A stretch of 64,000 nt of DNA, taken from the NCBI RefSeq assembly GCF_016744155.1, contig NZ_JADGEW010000013.1:1-64000 (forward strand), written 5' to 3'. Position 1 is the stretch's first letter. The number at the start of each line of letters is the position of its first letter. This document shows, one piece after another, positions 8,519 to 17,653 of this stretch. This DNA comes from Amphritea sp. (GTDB lineage: Bacteria; Pseudomonadota; Gammaproteobacteria; Pseudomonadales; Balneatricaceae). The position numbers and the translations under genes are program-made. The notes under the pieces were generated by a model. The model was not told where the DNA came from and did not search any database. It saw nothing but the letters and a program-made list of their open reading frames with translations.

Positions 8519-8914
8519 GTGCGTAGCACATTGATACGGGCACTCTATCTCACCGCAGGTCTGCTGTTTGTTCTGCTAGCAATCATCGGTGTGGTCCTTC
8601 CTCTGTTACCCACAACCCCTTTTCTCCTGGTGGCTGCTTTCTGTTTCTCCCGCAGTTCCGAAACACTACATCAATATCTGCTTAACCACCGTCTGTTCGG
8701 TCATCTTATTCGGGACTGGGAAGCATACGGTGTCATCCCGCTTAAAATCAAAATTCTCTCCACAACCCTGATGCTCATCATGATTAGCTACCCGCTATTC
8801 TTCCTCCCTTTTCATCCTGGACTCAAAGCGCTGGCAGCTGGCTCTGTTATATTTGCGCTTTGGTATATCTGGAGCCGGCCATCAGAGCCCCTTATTTCTT
8901 CGGACAATAACTAA
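8519..8914 (+). CDS. DUF454 (YbaN-like) inner-membrane protein
   Basis: A 131-residue protein with a GTG start and AAGGA 7 nt upstream. It has an N-terminal hydrophobic hairpin containing LPLLPTTPFLL, the family signature of DUF454, then SRSSETLHQYLLNH and FGHLIRDWE, and two further hydrophobic segments near residues 80-115. The family is widespread in Proteobacteria and has no established biochemical function. It stands alone between gcdH and metE. Confidence 0.85.
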   Translation: MRSTLIRALYLTAGLLFVLLAIIGVVLPLLPTTPFLLVAAFCFSRSSETLHQYLLNHRLFGHLIRDWEAYGVIPLKIKILSTTLMLIMISYPLFFLPFHPGLKALAAGSVIFALWYIWSRPSEPLISSDNN

Positions 8915-9102
8915 TAACCGCATCAGTTAACTCTTGGCATCATCTTAAATTCAGATCAAGTTGAGAATGTAGTTAACACATCACTATTAATTTAATTCAA
9001 CAAAATTTGATTTAATATCAATTTACCTCATACAGATTCATCACCATAATCCTCTCCTCTTTCGGGACAACACTTGTCTCACTTACCTATTAATTGGAGA
9101 AA

Positions 9103-11400
9103 ATGGTGAAAACACATATTCCGGGCTTTCCCCGTATCGGCGCCCAGCGTGAGTTGAAATTCACACTGGAAAGTTACTGGCATGGAAAATCCAGCCGCGA
9201 ACAGCTGGTAGAAACGGCAAAGACACTGCGAATGCAAAACTGGAATATACAGGCCGAAAGCGGCATGGATCTGGTCACCGTTAACGATTTCTCTCTGTAT
9301 GATCAGGTGCTTGATCATTCTGTATTACTCGGCGCTATCCCCGAACGATTCAACGATGGTAGTTGCGATAGCTTTGATAACTATTTCCGTATGGCCCGGG
9401 GTCGTGCCCCCTCTGGTGAAGCTACCCGAGCCTGCGAAATGACCAAATGGTTCGATACCAACTATCACTATATGGTGCCTGAACTTTCTCCAAACCAGAG
9501 CTTTATCCTCAACCCGGAGAAGCTGCTGGCAGAGATCGCCGAAGCCCAACAACTGGGCCACCAGGTTAAACCTGTTATTCTTGGCCCGGTTAGCTATCTG
9601 TGGCTGGCCAAATCCGCTGGCGATGAGTTCGACAGATTAAGTCTGCTGCCTGCATTACTTGATAGCTATAAAGGTTTGTTGAAACTGCTTGCCCGCAAAA
9701 ATATCGACTGGGTACAAATTGACGAACCCGCTCTGGTATTAGAACTTGATACTCGCTGGCAGGAAGCTTACCGCGAGACTTACCAGTCACTAAGCAGTTG
9801 CGGCGCCGACCTGAAAATCCTGCTGACCACATACTTCGGTGCATTAGAAAAGAACTTCGACCTGACCAACTACCTACCGGTCGATGGCTTTCATCTGGAT
9901 GCGGTACGTGGCGGAGATGAATTTATCCGTTTCAGCGAATGCCTGAGGTCTGATCAGGTGCTGTCCGTTGGTGCCATTGATGGTCGTAATATCTGGAAAG
10001 CTGATATTACAGCACTGAAAGAAAGACTAGCGCCGGTTGCTGAACGGTTAGGAGATAACCTCTGGCTTTCCAGTAGCTGCTCTCTGCTACATGTACCGGT
10101 CGATCTGGAACAGGAAAACGGGTTTGACTCAGAGCTCTGCAGCTGGCTGGCCTTTGCCCGTCAAAAACTAGCTGAGATAGCCCTACTGAAACAAGTACTG
10201 TTAACTCAACCACAGCTAGCTGATACCGCTGAACGTCTGGCCCAAAACCTGCGCGATGTTACCGCTCGAACTCAATCTCAACGGGTGCACCGTATCGAAG
10301 TTAAAAGCCGGGTACACACTCTGACGCCGGAAGATGGTGAGCGCGGACTAGCCTATGCGGAGCGCGCCGTAAAACAGCAGCAAAAATTGCAGCTCCCCGC
10401 CTTTCCAACCACCACCATCGGCTCCTTTCCACAGACAGCAGATATACGCTCTACCCGCGCCCGCTATCGCAAAGGTGAAATCGACAGCAGCGCCTATAAC
10501 GCCATCATGCAAGCAGAGATCAAAGACTGTATCGAACGCCAGGAGCGCTATGGTTTAGATATGCTGGTACACGGTGAGCCTGAACGTAACGATATGGTTG
10601 AATACTTTGGAGAGCAACTCGAAGGCTATACCACCAGTCAGCTAGGCTGGGTCCAGTCCTATGGCTCTCGCTGCGTTAAACCACCCATTATCTATGGTGA
10701 TATTCTGCGTAAAGAGGCGATGACCGTCGGCTGGAGTCGTTATGCCCAATCACTGAGTAATAAACCCGTTAAGGGAATGCTGACCGGCCCGGTTACCATG
10801 CTTCAGTGGGCCTTTGTCCGTGATGACCAACCCCGCTCTGAAACTTGTCTGCAGATCGCCCTGGCGTTGCGGGATGAAGTGGTTGATCTTGAGCAGGCCG
10901 GTATCGCCGCTATTCAGATCGATGAACCCGCGATTCGTGAAGGCCTGCCGCTGAAACGGTCAGAATGGGATTTCTATCTACAGTGGGCAGTCTATGCTTT
11001 TCGGGTATCAGCCAGTGGTGTGAATCCAGAAACTCAGATCCATACCCATATGTGTTATGCCGAGTTCAACGATATCATTCAGGCCATCGCTGATATGGAT
11101 GCTGATGTCATCACTATCGAAACCAGTCGTTCAAATATGGAGCTACTGGAGGTTTTCACCGGTTTTGATTACCCCAACGAGATCGGGCCTGGCGTCTATG
11201 ATATTCACAGCCCGAATACGCCAAGGGTAGAGCAGATTCTGTCTCTGATTGATAAAGCGGCTACTCAGATTCCTGCGGAGCGACTCTGGGTCAATCCGGA
11301 CTGCGGCCTGAAAACCCGTGGTTGGGATGAAGTAGCCACCAGCCTCATCAATATGGTGGCTGCCGCTAAAATTCTGCGGGAACAGAGCCTGGCGGCTTAA
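9103..11400 (+). CDS. metE: Cobalamin-independent methionine synthase
   Basis: About 765 residues, the usual MetE length, with duplicated barrels. The N-terminal half begins [14 protein letters not shown]; the C-terminal catalytic half holds the zinc ligands His649, Cys651 (HTHMCYAEF), Glu673 (ITIETSRSN) and Cys734 (NPDCGLKTR). It transfers the methyl group of 5-methyltetrahydropteroyltri-glutamate to homocysteine. The frame is open from a TTG at 9094, but that TTG is part of the GGAGA ribosome-binding site, so I start at ATG 9103; GTG 9106 has better spacing and remains possible. No cobalamin or SAM riboswitch is recognisable upstream. A terminator follows. Confidence 0.96.
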   Translation: MVKTHIPGFPRIGAQRELKFTLESYWHGKSSREQLVETAKTLRMQNWNIQAESGMDLVTVNDFSLYDQVLDHSVLLGAIPERFNDGSCDSFDNYFRMARGRAPSGEATRACEMTKWFDTNYHYMVPELSPNQSFILNPEKLLAEIAEAQQLGHQVKPVILGPVSYLWLAKSAGDEFDRLSLLPALLDSYKGLLKLLARKNIDWVQIDEPALVLELDTRWQEAYRETYQSLSSCGADLKILLTTYFGALEKNFDLTNYLPVDGFHLDAVRGGDEFIRFSECLRSDQVLSVGAIDGRNIWKADITALKERLAPVAERLGDNLWLSSSCSLLHVPVDLEQENGFDSELCSWLAFARQKLAEIALLKQVLLTQPQLADTAERLAQNLRDVTARTQSQRVHRIEVKSRVHTLTPEDGERGLAYAERAVKQQQKLQLPAFPTTTIGSFPQTADIRSTRARYRKGEIDSSAYNAIMQAEIKDCIERQERYGLDMLVHGEPERNDMVEYFGEQLEGYTTSQLGWVQSYGSRCVKPPIIYGDILRKEAMTVGWSRYAQSLSNKPVKGMLTGPVTMLQWAFVRDDQPRSETCLQIALALRDEVVDLEQAGIAAIQIDEPAIREGLPLKRSEWDFYLQWAVYAFRVSASGVNPETQIHTHMCYAEFNDIIQAIADMDADVITIETSRSNMELLEVFTGFDYPNEIGPGVYDIHSPNTPRVEQILSLIDKAATQIPAERLWVNPDCGLKTRGWDEVATSLINMVAAAKILREQSLAA

Positions 11401-11419
11401 CCTCTATAAAGTAACAACC

Positions 11420-11455
11420 AATGGCCGATGGATAAAACCACCGGCCATTTTTATT
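11420..11455 (+). terminator. Intrinsic terminator after metE
   Basis: AATGGCCG pairs with CGGCCATT around a 14-nt loop, followed by a T-rich run (TTTTTATTT), 20 bp after the metE stop. Confidence 0.8.
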
Positions 11456-11530
11456 TCACGCGATGGCAATTATTTTTGGGTAAACTATAGAAAATGCTCC
11501 GGCAATAAACCCTTAAGTATGGATGACCCA

Positions 11531-12100
11531 ATGGGTAAGCAATTTTCAGAACTCTCAGATAGGCACATCAAGTTCATCGGCAATCAGAAGATCTACTTCG
11601 TCGGCACCGCCGCGGCAACCGGCCATGTGAATCTCTCACCCAAAGGCGGTGATTCTTTGCGGGTTATTAATTCCACCACCATTGCCTGGTTAAACCTTAC
11701 CGGCAGCGGCAATGAATCCGCAGCCCACGTGATTCAAAATCCACGAATGACTATCATGTTTAGCGATTTTGACCGCGCGCCTCTGATTCTCAGAGCCTAT
11801 GGCAATGCCCGGGTACTGCACCAACAAGATGCCGATTGGGGTCAATATTGTGAGCTATTTCCAGCCAGCATCGCCACCCGACAGATCTTCATACTGGATA
11901 TCAGTATGGTTCAGTCATCCTGTGGAATGTCAGTGCCCAACTTTGAATACCAAGGTGACCGTAGTGAACTAGAACGATGGACTGAAAAACAGGGTACGTC
12001 AGGCATTAAGAAATACTGGCTTAATAAAAACCAGCATAGCATCGATGGCTTCGAAACTGAGATTGTAAAACGTTCAGGAATAACCGGGCCGGAGGATTAA
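11531..12100 (+). CDS. Pyridoxamine 5'-phosphate oxidase-fold (FMN-binding split barrel) protein
   Basis: A split beta-barrel flavin-binding-fold protein of about 189 residues. The N-terminus (MGKQFSEL) and VNLSPKGGDSLRV are typical of a PNPOx-like family of unassigned function, which is shorter than and distinct from PdxH. The frame opens at 11519, but related proteins begin at the second ATG (11531), where GGA lies 7 nt upstream. It is convergent with murI, only 2 bp apart. Cofactor and substrate cannot be read from sequence. Confidence 0.8.
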   Translation: MGKQFSELSDRHIKFIGNQKIYFVGTAAATGHVNLSPKGGDSLRVINSTTIAWLNLTGSGNESAAHVIQNPRMTIMFSDFDRAPLILRAYGNARVLHQQDADWGQYCELFPASIATRQIFILDISMVQSSCGMSVPNFEYQGDRSELERWTEKQGTSGIKKYWLNKNQHSIDGFETEIVKRSGITGPED

Positions 12101-12102
12101 AC

Positions 12103-12894
12103 TCAGAGATGGGGAATGATCGAAACCGTCACCTCATGACCCAGTAACAAGCTAACCGAGCCTGATATGTTATCTGAAGTATTACTACTCCAGACATTAA
12201 ATGAACCGGGGTCATCCTGAGGGTTTAATAGATTCAGCTCTGACAATTTTCTCTTTACCTGCGCAGCCACAGGCAAAGCGGTATCTATAATGTCAGCCCT
12301 ATCCTGAAGCACGTATTCAATAACCGGTTTCAAGAATGGATAATGAGTACAACCCAGAACAATCTGATCCGCCCCTTTATCCAGTAAAGGCATGACATAA
12401 CGCTCAACCACTTTGAAGGTTTCAGGGCTGTTAAGATCCCCCTCTTCAACTAACTCAACAAAACGAGGGCAAGCCTGAACAACAATTTTTGCCTGATCCG
12501 AAAATCGGGCCTGAAGCTGTTGAAATGAGCGACTGTTCAAGGTTTGCTCTGTCGCAAGCACACCTATTATCCCCGCTTTGCTCTGCATAACGGCTGGTTT
12601 AATGCCCGGCTCTACACCAATCACCGGGATTTTAAATTTGCTACGTAAGATTTCGATCGAATTTACTGTGGCTGTATTACAAGCGACAACGATCGCTTTG
12701 CAGTTCTGGTTACTCAAAAACTGTGACACCGTTTCGGCGCGATCTTCAATAACATCCTGAGACTGAGAGCCATAGGGTGAAAATGCCTGATCCGCAACAT
12801 AGATCAGATTCTCTGAAGGAAGCTCTGCTCTGATAGCCCGGGCGATTGATATGCCACCCACACCGGAGTCAAAAATGCCTATGGGTCTTTCCAC
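12103..12894 (-). CDS. murI: Glutamate racemase
   Basis: 263 residues. GIFDSGVGG (Asp9), Cys72 in VACNTAT and Cys182-Thr-His184 in GCTHYPF are the two catalytic cysteines and their partners. It interconverts L- and D-glutamate for peptidoglycan synthesis in the cytoplasm. It has no recognisable operon partner here; its start faces the non-coding 12895-13257 segment. Confidence 0.96.
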   Translation of the reverse strand: MERPIGIFDSGVGGISIARAIRAELPSENLIYVADQAFSPYGSQSQDVIEDRAETVSQFLSNQNCKAIVVACNTATVNSIEILRSKFKIPVIGVEPGIKPAVMQSKAGIIGVLATEQTLNSRSFQQLQARFSDQAKIVVQACPRFVELVEEGDLNSPETFKVVERYVMPLLDKGADQIVLGCTHYPFLKPVIEYVLQDRADIIDTALPVAAQVKRKLSELNLLNPQDDPGSFNVWSSNTSDNISGSVSLLLGHEVTVSIIPHL

Positions 12895-13257
12895 TGTTAT
12901 ATCCGCATTGATTAAGTTGAATCACGATAAAAAGCGTTGATGCTGGTTCTTTATCATTTACTCTGTGCACAAAGAATATCACTGTTTTAAACCCCGCATA
13001 CAGCGACAAACCCGCCAAAACACCTACCCAGATCAATACAGACTCAAATCATTTGTAAACAACCCATGAAGAACGGTTTAACTGCGCTTACGGATCGTTA
13101 TCAGCGATGATAGAAATCACTGACAACCTTTACCCTACTCAAGCCGCTGTTCAAGCATCAGTATTGATACAATCACTGACCGGTTGTATTTTGAACAGAC
13201 CTGAACATAACGAAACTCACAGAAAACTACTCCATTTAGAGTTTCAAGGAGCAACAA
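12895..13257. other. Non-coding divergent region between murI and the tautomerase gene
   Basis: 363 bp holding the presumed divergent promoters of murI and the tautomerase gene. A 66-codon frame at 13107-13307 runs into the tautomerase gene in another frame and has no support. I saw no repeat or terminator. AAGGAG at 13246-13251 serves the downstream TTG start. Confidence 0.5.
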
Positions 13258-13599
13258 TTGCCACACTGTATCCTCGAGTACGCAAAGCCTTTAGAGGCTC
13301 AACTTAATCCAACTAAGTTGGTACAAGCCGTTTATGAAGGCGCATACAGTTCCGGGCTATTTGAAGGCCCTGATATTAAAACCCGTGCGATCGCTTACCA
13401 AGAGTATCTGACAGGTGCCGACAAGACGGCCTTTATCCATGTAACGGTGAAGCTCCTAAAGGGTAGAACTGATGAGCAAAAACAAAGATTATCTTCTACA
13501 GTAATTAAGAGGTTAATTTCTTTACAGCTTTCAGATATTTCAATAACCGTAGAAATCGTTGATATGGAAAGCAATAGCTACGCTAAGCATCTGACTTAA
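13258..13599 (+). CDS. 5-carboxymethyl-2-hydroxymuconate isomerase-type tautomerase
   Basis: 113 residues, beginning M-P-H-C-I-L-E-Y after a TTG start with AAGGAG 6 nt upstream. Removal of the initiator would expose Pro1, the catalytic base of the tautomerase superfamily, and HCILEY is the CHMI signature. In 4-hydroxyphenylacetate degradation CHMI isomerises the ring-cleavage product, but no other hpa gene is nearby, so its role here is open. The downstream membrane-protein gene follows after 9 bp and is probably co-transcribed. Confidence 0.82.
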   Translation: MPHCILEYAKPLEAQLNPTKLVQAVYEGAYSSGLFEGPDIKTRAIAYQEYLTGADKTAFIHVTVKLLKGRTDEQKQRLSSTVIKRLISLQLSDISITVEIVDMESNSYAKHLT

Positions 13600-13608
13600 G
13601 GAGTAGGA

Positions 13609-14277
13609 ATGTTCGCAGGACATATAGGAGCTGCGTTAGCCATCGGTAGATTAGACAGAGATGTGGGTTTAGGCAGCCTGATAGCCGCCTCGCTTTTTAT
13701 CGATCTGCTACTCTGGTCTTTTATTTTACTGGGATGGGAGTCTGTCGCTATTCCTGAAAACTTTACTGATACCCACCAGCCTGCCTTTATCTTCCCGTTT
13801 TCTCACAGTCTCTCTGCCGCCATTATATGGTCGACACTCGCAGGAGCCGTTGTTTTTCTATGGTATTCAGAACGAAAAGGGTTGAGTTTACGTGCGGTTT
13901 TTATGATCTCAGTTGCGGTCTTATCTCACTGGTTACTCGACTTTACCGTCCATAATTCCCAAATCCCTCTCTTGGCAGGTACCTCATTCAAAGTAGGTCT
14001 CGGTCTCTGGGACAACATGACCCTCGCACTGCTGTTTGAAAGCTTTATCATGCTTGCAGGCCTTTACCTGTTTCTGGACGGTGCTAATACATCCCTGCCA
14101 AAGAAAATTGCATTGAGCATTCTGTGCCTGCTTATTCTTAGCTTTACTATCATCGGCATGACCATCGCCCCTCCCCCACCTTCGGCAATGGCGATGGCAG
14201 AAAGCTCGATCATTATGATCCTGATTATCTGTGTGCTTGCAGGGTGGCTGGGAAAGGAAAATCAGGATAATCGTTAG
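13609..14277 (+). CDS. Multipass membrane protein, DUF457/YdjM-like
   Basis: 222 residues with about six hydrophobic segments. Conserved-looking motifs are the N-terminal MFAGHIGAALAIGR, FPFSHSLSAA near residue 65 and SHWLLDF near residue 104; the repeated His/Asp residues next to membrane segments resemble the membrane-bound metal-dependent hydrolase (DUF457) family. The assignment rests on motif style and is moderate. GGAGTAGG precedes the ATG, and the tautomerase gene is 9 bp upstream. Confidence 0.6.
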   Translation: MFAGHIGAALAIGRLDRDVGLGSLIAASLFIDLLLWSFILLGWESVAIPENFTDTHQPAFIFPFSHSLSAAIIWSTLAGAVVFLWYSERKGLSLRAVFMISVAVLSHWLLDFTVHNSQIPLLAGTSFKVGLGLWDNMTLALLFESFIMLAGLYLFLDGANTSLPKKIALSILCLLILSFTIIGMTIAPPPPSAMAMAESSIIMILIICVLAGWLGKENQDNR

Positions 14278-14365
14278 TTAGAAACAAGTAGCTGGCCCCA
14301 GAACAGGACGCGAGCAATCAAAAGCCATTTACATAATTCAAGCAAATATAAATGGCTTCAATAAA

Positions 14366-14716
14366 TTAATCCGCTGCAGCAATGACTGATATTTCAACCA
14401 GTAATTCAGGACTTGCCATCGCAGCCTCGACACAGGCCCTTGCTGGTGCATAGCCTTCAGGAACCCAGCTATCCCAAACGGAATTCATCTCGGAAAAAAG
14501 CGCCATATCCTTTATATAGATAGTCGCTGAAAGGATCTTTTCCGGGCTACTGCCCACAGATAACAGCAGATCAGATACTTTTTCCAGCATTGTCCGGGTC
14601 TGTTCAGCAATACCCGCCGAACGGTCTTCAGCGACCTGACCGCAGAGGTAAATGGTATTATTATGAATCACTACTTTACTCATGCGAGTCGCAGTCTGGT
14701 GGCGTTCAATCGTCAT
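14366..14716 (-). CDS. RidA/YjgF-family enamine/imine deaminase
   Basis: About 116 residues, the usual RidA length, with [10 protein letters not shown] at the trimer-interface strand, and [16 protein letters not shown] near the C-terminus, though the classical catalytic Arg in a (R/K)-A/T-x-V-x segment appears here as ARACVEA. RidA enzymes hydrolyse reactive imines and enamines released by amino-acid oxidation. It sits 28 bp downstream of a flavin amino/imino-acid dehydrogenase operon, which would generate exactly such products. The start is the ATG at 14716, not the upstream TTG at 14731. Confidence 0.88.
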   Translation of the reverse strand: MTIERHQTATRMSKVVIHNNTIYLCGQVAEDRSAGIAEQTRTMLEKVSDLLLSVGSSPEKILSATIYIKDMALFSEMNSVWDSWVPEGYAPARACVEAAMASPELLVEISVIAAAD

Positions 14717-14744
14717 TGTTTGTTTTCTCAATATTCAATTATTT

Positions 14745-16154
14745 TTACTTTACGGTTCCGTCCTGAGCGGGCTGGCTAAGAGAAGCCAGTTCGCCCAATG
14801 TGACCGGTTTTATAGGGAAGCGAATGTTGTAATAGCCGACGTCCGAAGGATTACTACCTAGCTCATCTGCCAGTAAAGCAGTGACTGTAGAACCACACTG
14901 ACGCCCCTGACAAGGCCCCATACCCGAACGGCAAAACGCCTTGGTCTGATTCGGTCCAACGCAGCCCTGTTTCACAAGCCCACGAATTTCAGTAGCACTA
15001 ACTTCCTCACAACGGCACACGATAGTCTCCCCCTGAGGTCTGAGGAACATATCCAATGGACGGTAGAGATAATCCAGGAAAGGACGGATAGCAAGCTGAT
15101 CAGCCAACTCTTTTCGTAGTGAATCTATCTCCGAATCCTTTTTCCCTTTCAGCCCTAACTGTTGAACGATTTCATTAGTAACAGTACGCCCCTGAATCTC
15201 TGCGACGATAGCGCCTCCAATACCGGCAGAGTCACCGGCAATAAAGATATCGGGATGGCTGCTGCAGCCATTTTCTAACAGAGTGGGTTTCCAGCACTGC
15301 TGTACTTCATCCCATTGGTGCTCAAGCCCGATAGCACGGCCTAGTTGGGTATTGGGAATCACCCCCTGATGTACCAGTAGTGTTTGGCATTCCAGTTGAT
15401 GCAGGGTACTACCCTTGCGAAAGCTAACCGAAGCTAGATTACCGTCACTCCCCGGTTCAGCACGCAACTCAGTCGCACACTTATAAAATTTCACTCCACT
15501 ACGGCGGATCTCATTGAGCATCCGCATACCTTTAAGCAGATGACGCCAACCTTTAATGGCCCCGCCAATCTCCTTTAACGCACGGCCGTAGTTAGCCGTC
15601 GGGGTCGTTTCAACAATCCCCTCAACCCTGACACCCGCCCTGATCAGCTGGCAAGCGATCAACAATAACAATGGGCCACTGCCGGCAATCACTAAGGGTT
15701 CTACCGGTGTCAGACCCGATGATTTCAATAATATCTGGGCGGCACCACAGGTCATCACACCGGGAAGTGTCCAACCTGGAAAAGGTACCGGACGCTCCTG
15801 TGCTCCGGTCGCCAGTAATAGCTTTTTAAAACCCACCTGACGACTCATACCCTCCGCTGAAAAGCACAGAGTATTATCACCGGTTACTTCCCATACTGTA
15901 GCATTCGATATATGCGTCAGCGAAGCCTGAGCCAAACCCGCCAGCAACGATTCACCTACATAATAATCTTCACCCAGAATAGAGCGATTTTGCAGTATTG
16001 GACGACCAATATTTCTGTATATCTGCCCACCCGCCCGTGGCTGTTCATCCAGTATCAGCGTATTGAGTCCGGCTTCACTCGCTTCTTTAGCTGAAGCCAT
16101 GCCAGCAGGTCCTGCACCGAGAATCACCAGATCATATTGCTGCAAACCTGTCAT
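14745..16154 (-). CDS. FAD-dependent opine/hydroxyproline dehydrogenase-like, alpha subunit
   Basis: 469 residues. N-terminal FAD site GAGPAGM (about residues 13-19), a pyridine-nucleotide-disulphide-oxidoreductase fold, and a C-terminal BFD-like cysteine region (CRCEEV near 382, then GCVGPNQTK, CRSGMGPCQGRQC), which in relatives binds a [2Fe-2S] cluster. This is the alpha subunit pattern of octopine/nopaline oxidases, HcnB and LhpB-type hydroxyproline dehydrogenases. It overlaps the ferredoxin-like subunit gene by 4 bp (ATGA). The substrate is unknown; an N-substituted or imino amino acid is likely. Confidence 0.86.
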   Translation of the reverse strand: MTGLQQYDLVILGAGPAGMASAKEASEAGLNTLILDEQPRAGGQIYRNIGRPILQNRSILGEDYYVGESLLAGLAQASLTHISNATVWEVTGDNTLCFSAEGMSRQVGFKKLLLATGAQERPVPFPGWTLPGVMTCGAAQILLKSSGLTPVEPLVIAGSGPLLLLIACQLIRAGVRVEGIVETTPTANYGRALKEIGGAIKGWRHLLKGMRMLNEIRRSGVKFYKCATELRAEPGSDGNLASVSFRKGSTLHQLECQTLLVHQGVIPNTQLGRAIGLEHQWDEVQQCWKPTLLENGCSSHPDIFIAGDSAGIGGAIVAEIQGRTVTNEIVQQLGLKGKKDSEIDSLRKELADQLAIRPFLDYLYRPLDMFLRPQGETIVCRCEEVSATEIRGLVKQGCVGPNQTKAFCRSGMGPCQGRQCGSTVTALLADELGSNPSDVGYYNIRFPIKPVTLGELASLSQPAQDGTVK

Positions 16155-16471
16155 AACCTGTCTCCGCCTATCTCTCGGGCACCTTGCTGCACAGTGATCA
16201 CCATCCCTTCGCTAACCTCTGTCATGCAGGCTTGAGTATTGGGCTTACCGTCGATATTCATCAGACACTCAAAGCACACACCCATCATGCAATATGGCGC
16301 CCGGCCAGTACCGCTAACAGCTGTCGTACGGGTAGGTCTCAAGCCTGAATGCATAACCGCAGCGGCAACAGTCTCACCTTCCAGAGCGATAACCTTGTGC
16401 CCCTCAATAGTGATCTCTACCTCTGCTCTTTCATTACAGGGCAAACGGTTAAAGCTGAAATCTGCTGCCAT
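16151..16471 (-). CDS. [2Fe-2S] ferredoxin-like subunit of the dehydrogenase
   Basis: 106 residues of the Fer2_4 type: cysteines in YCMMGVCFECLMNIDG (about residues 61-68) and QACMTEV bind a plant-type [2Fe-2S] cluster, as in HcnA and LhpF-type gamma subunits. GGAG lies 7 nt before the ATG. It overlaps both neighbours (4 bp with alpha, 23 bp with beta), so the three subunits are translated as one unit. It should carry electrons between the two flavoprotein subunits and the respiratory chain. Confidence 0.88.
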   Translation of the reverse strand: MAADFSFNRLPCNERAEVEITIEGHKVIALEGETVAAAVMHSGLRPTRTTAVSGTGRAPYCMMGVCFECLMNIDGKPNTQACMTEVSEGMVITVQQGAREIGGDRL

Positions 16472-17579
16472 GAAACTTCTCCAAATCTATAGCCGAATCG
16501 GCGCTACCAGTCGAAATCCAGTCAGCGATAGGCCCCGCGTGTGCAGCCGCCAGCGTGACACCACTGTGGCAGGTAACCAGGTACGCCCCGGGGTATTGTT
16601 TCGACTGCTGATATATAGGATTGCCATCCGGAGTCATGATGCGTAAAGCCCCCCAGGAACGGATCAGATTCACCTCTTTCAACAGGGGAAACATCGTTGT
16701 TGCACGCTGTGCGATCTGCGCAAGAACCTCAGTTGTAGTGCCAGTATCAAAGCCAACATCTTCTTTTGAATCACCGCACTGAACTGTGCCCTCTTCGGTC
16801 TGACGCACATGTCCAGTTGGATAGTGCAAAAACGGACGCACCCGTTCTGCGATTAAAACCTGCCCCCGGTTCGGAAAAACCGGCGCATCTATGCCGACCA
16901 TCGGCCCCAGCTCTTTATTACCCAAGCCAGCAGCCAGTACCACTTTATTGCAACTAAAATCACCCTGCTCGGTCTGCAATACAAACTGCCCCTGCTGCGG
17001 GATAATATTGCTAACCCGGCCTGCGTTGACCAGTTTGCCACCGAGTGACTCAAACCGTGCGACCAGCGCTCGCATCAGATAAAGCGGATTTACATGACCA
17101 TCTTCAGGCCCCCAGGTTGCGCCTGCCACTTCGGGCCCGATATCCGGGATCATCTCACGCAATTGTTGCAGATCGAGTACCTCGTAGGGGTAACCCTCAG
17201 GGTGCTCAATCGCCATCTGTTCCAATATCACCTGACGCTTTTGCAGTTCAGACTCACTCAGGCAGACAAACAGCCCACCCCGCTGCTGCAACTGAATATC
17301 GATACCGGTATGTTGTGTCAGGTCATCTGCCAGACCAGCCCAGAGCTGAGCTGAAAGACGGGTAATTCGTGCATACTCAGGCAGGTTATCACCCTTGCCC
17401 TGCACCCAGACCAAGCCAAAATTGCCCCGTGACGCCCGTAGAGCGACATCACCTTCATCATATACTGTGACTTGCTGACCCTGCTTTTGAATCCCCAGCG
17501 CAATACAAAGTCCTACCAGGCCACCGCCAATAACAGCTACGTCAGAGCTGCCACGGTTTAGCCGCACACTCTCCGTCAT
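16449..17579 (-). CDS. FAD-dependent amino/imino acid oxidase, beta subunit (DAO/HcnC-like)
   Basis: 376 residues of the DAO family. The FAD site GGGLVGLCIALGIQ is near residue 18, with the C-terminal GSADSAIDLEKFHGSRF tail typical of HcnC, OoxB and LhpE subunits. This subunit carries the substrate-oxidising site in the three-part enzymes. GGAG lies 7 nt before the start. It is the first of three overlapping genes and follows the dctP gene of the TRAP operon across a hairpin. Glycine (HcnABC), opines and D-hydroxyproline are the known substrates of the family; which applies is not visible. Confidence 0.88.
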   Translation of the reverse strand: MTESVRLNRGSSDVAVIGGGLVGLCIALGIQKQGQQVTVYDEGDVALRASRGNFGLVWVQGKGDNLPEYARITRLSAQLWAGLADDLTQHTGIDIQLQQRGGLFVCLSESELQKRQVILEQMAIEHPEGYPYEVLDLQQLREMIPDIGPEVAGATWGPEDGHVNPLYLMRALVARFESLGGKLVNAGRVSNIIPQQGQFVLQTEQGDFSCNKVVLAAGLGNKELGPMVGIDAPVFPNRGQVLIAERVRPFLHYPTGHVRQTEEGTVQCGDSKEDVGFDTGTTTEVLAQIAQRATTMFPLLKEVNLIRSWGALRIMTPDGNPIYQQSKQYPGAYLVTCHSGVTLAAAHAGPIADWISTGSADSAIDLEKFHGSRFQL

Positions 17580-17618
17580 ATGCTTTCTCCAGTATAAAGA
17601 GGATTAATCGGTGAAAGG

Positions 17619-17644
17619 ACCGGTCAGGCCTGTGCCTGACCGGT
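17619..17644 (-). other. Intercistronic hairpin downstream of dctP
   Basis: A perfect 11-bp stem ACCGGTCAGGC/GCCTGACCGGT with a 4-nt loop and no U-tract on either strand, 10 bp beyond the dctP stop and 40 bp before the dehydrogenase start. Such hairpins often protect the upstream mRNA of highly expressed binding-protein genes from 3' decay. Confidence 0.75.
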
Positions 17645-17653
17645 GGTTCAATA

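Noticed and set aside
8915-9102. Cobalamin or SAM riboswitch, or MetR/MetJ sites, upstream of metE
   Set aside because: The 188-bp region is AT-rich, with no conserved riboswitch core, no clear TGAA-N5-TTCA MetR box and no tandem met boxes.
13107-13307. 66-residue ORF before the tautomerase gene
   Set aside because: It overlaps the tautomerase gene in another frame, has no ribosome-binding site and resembles no family.
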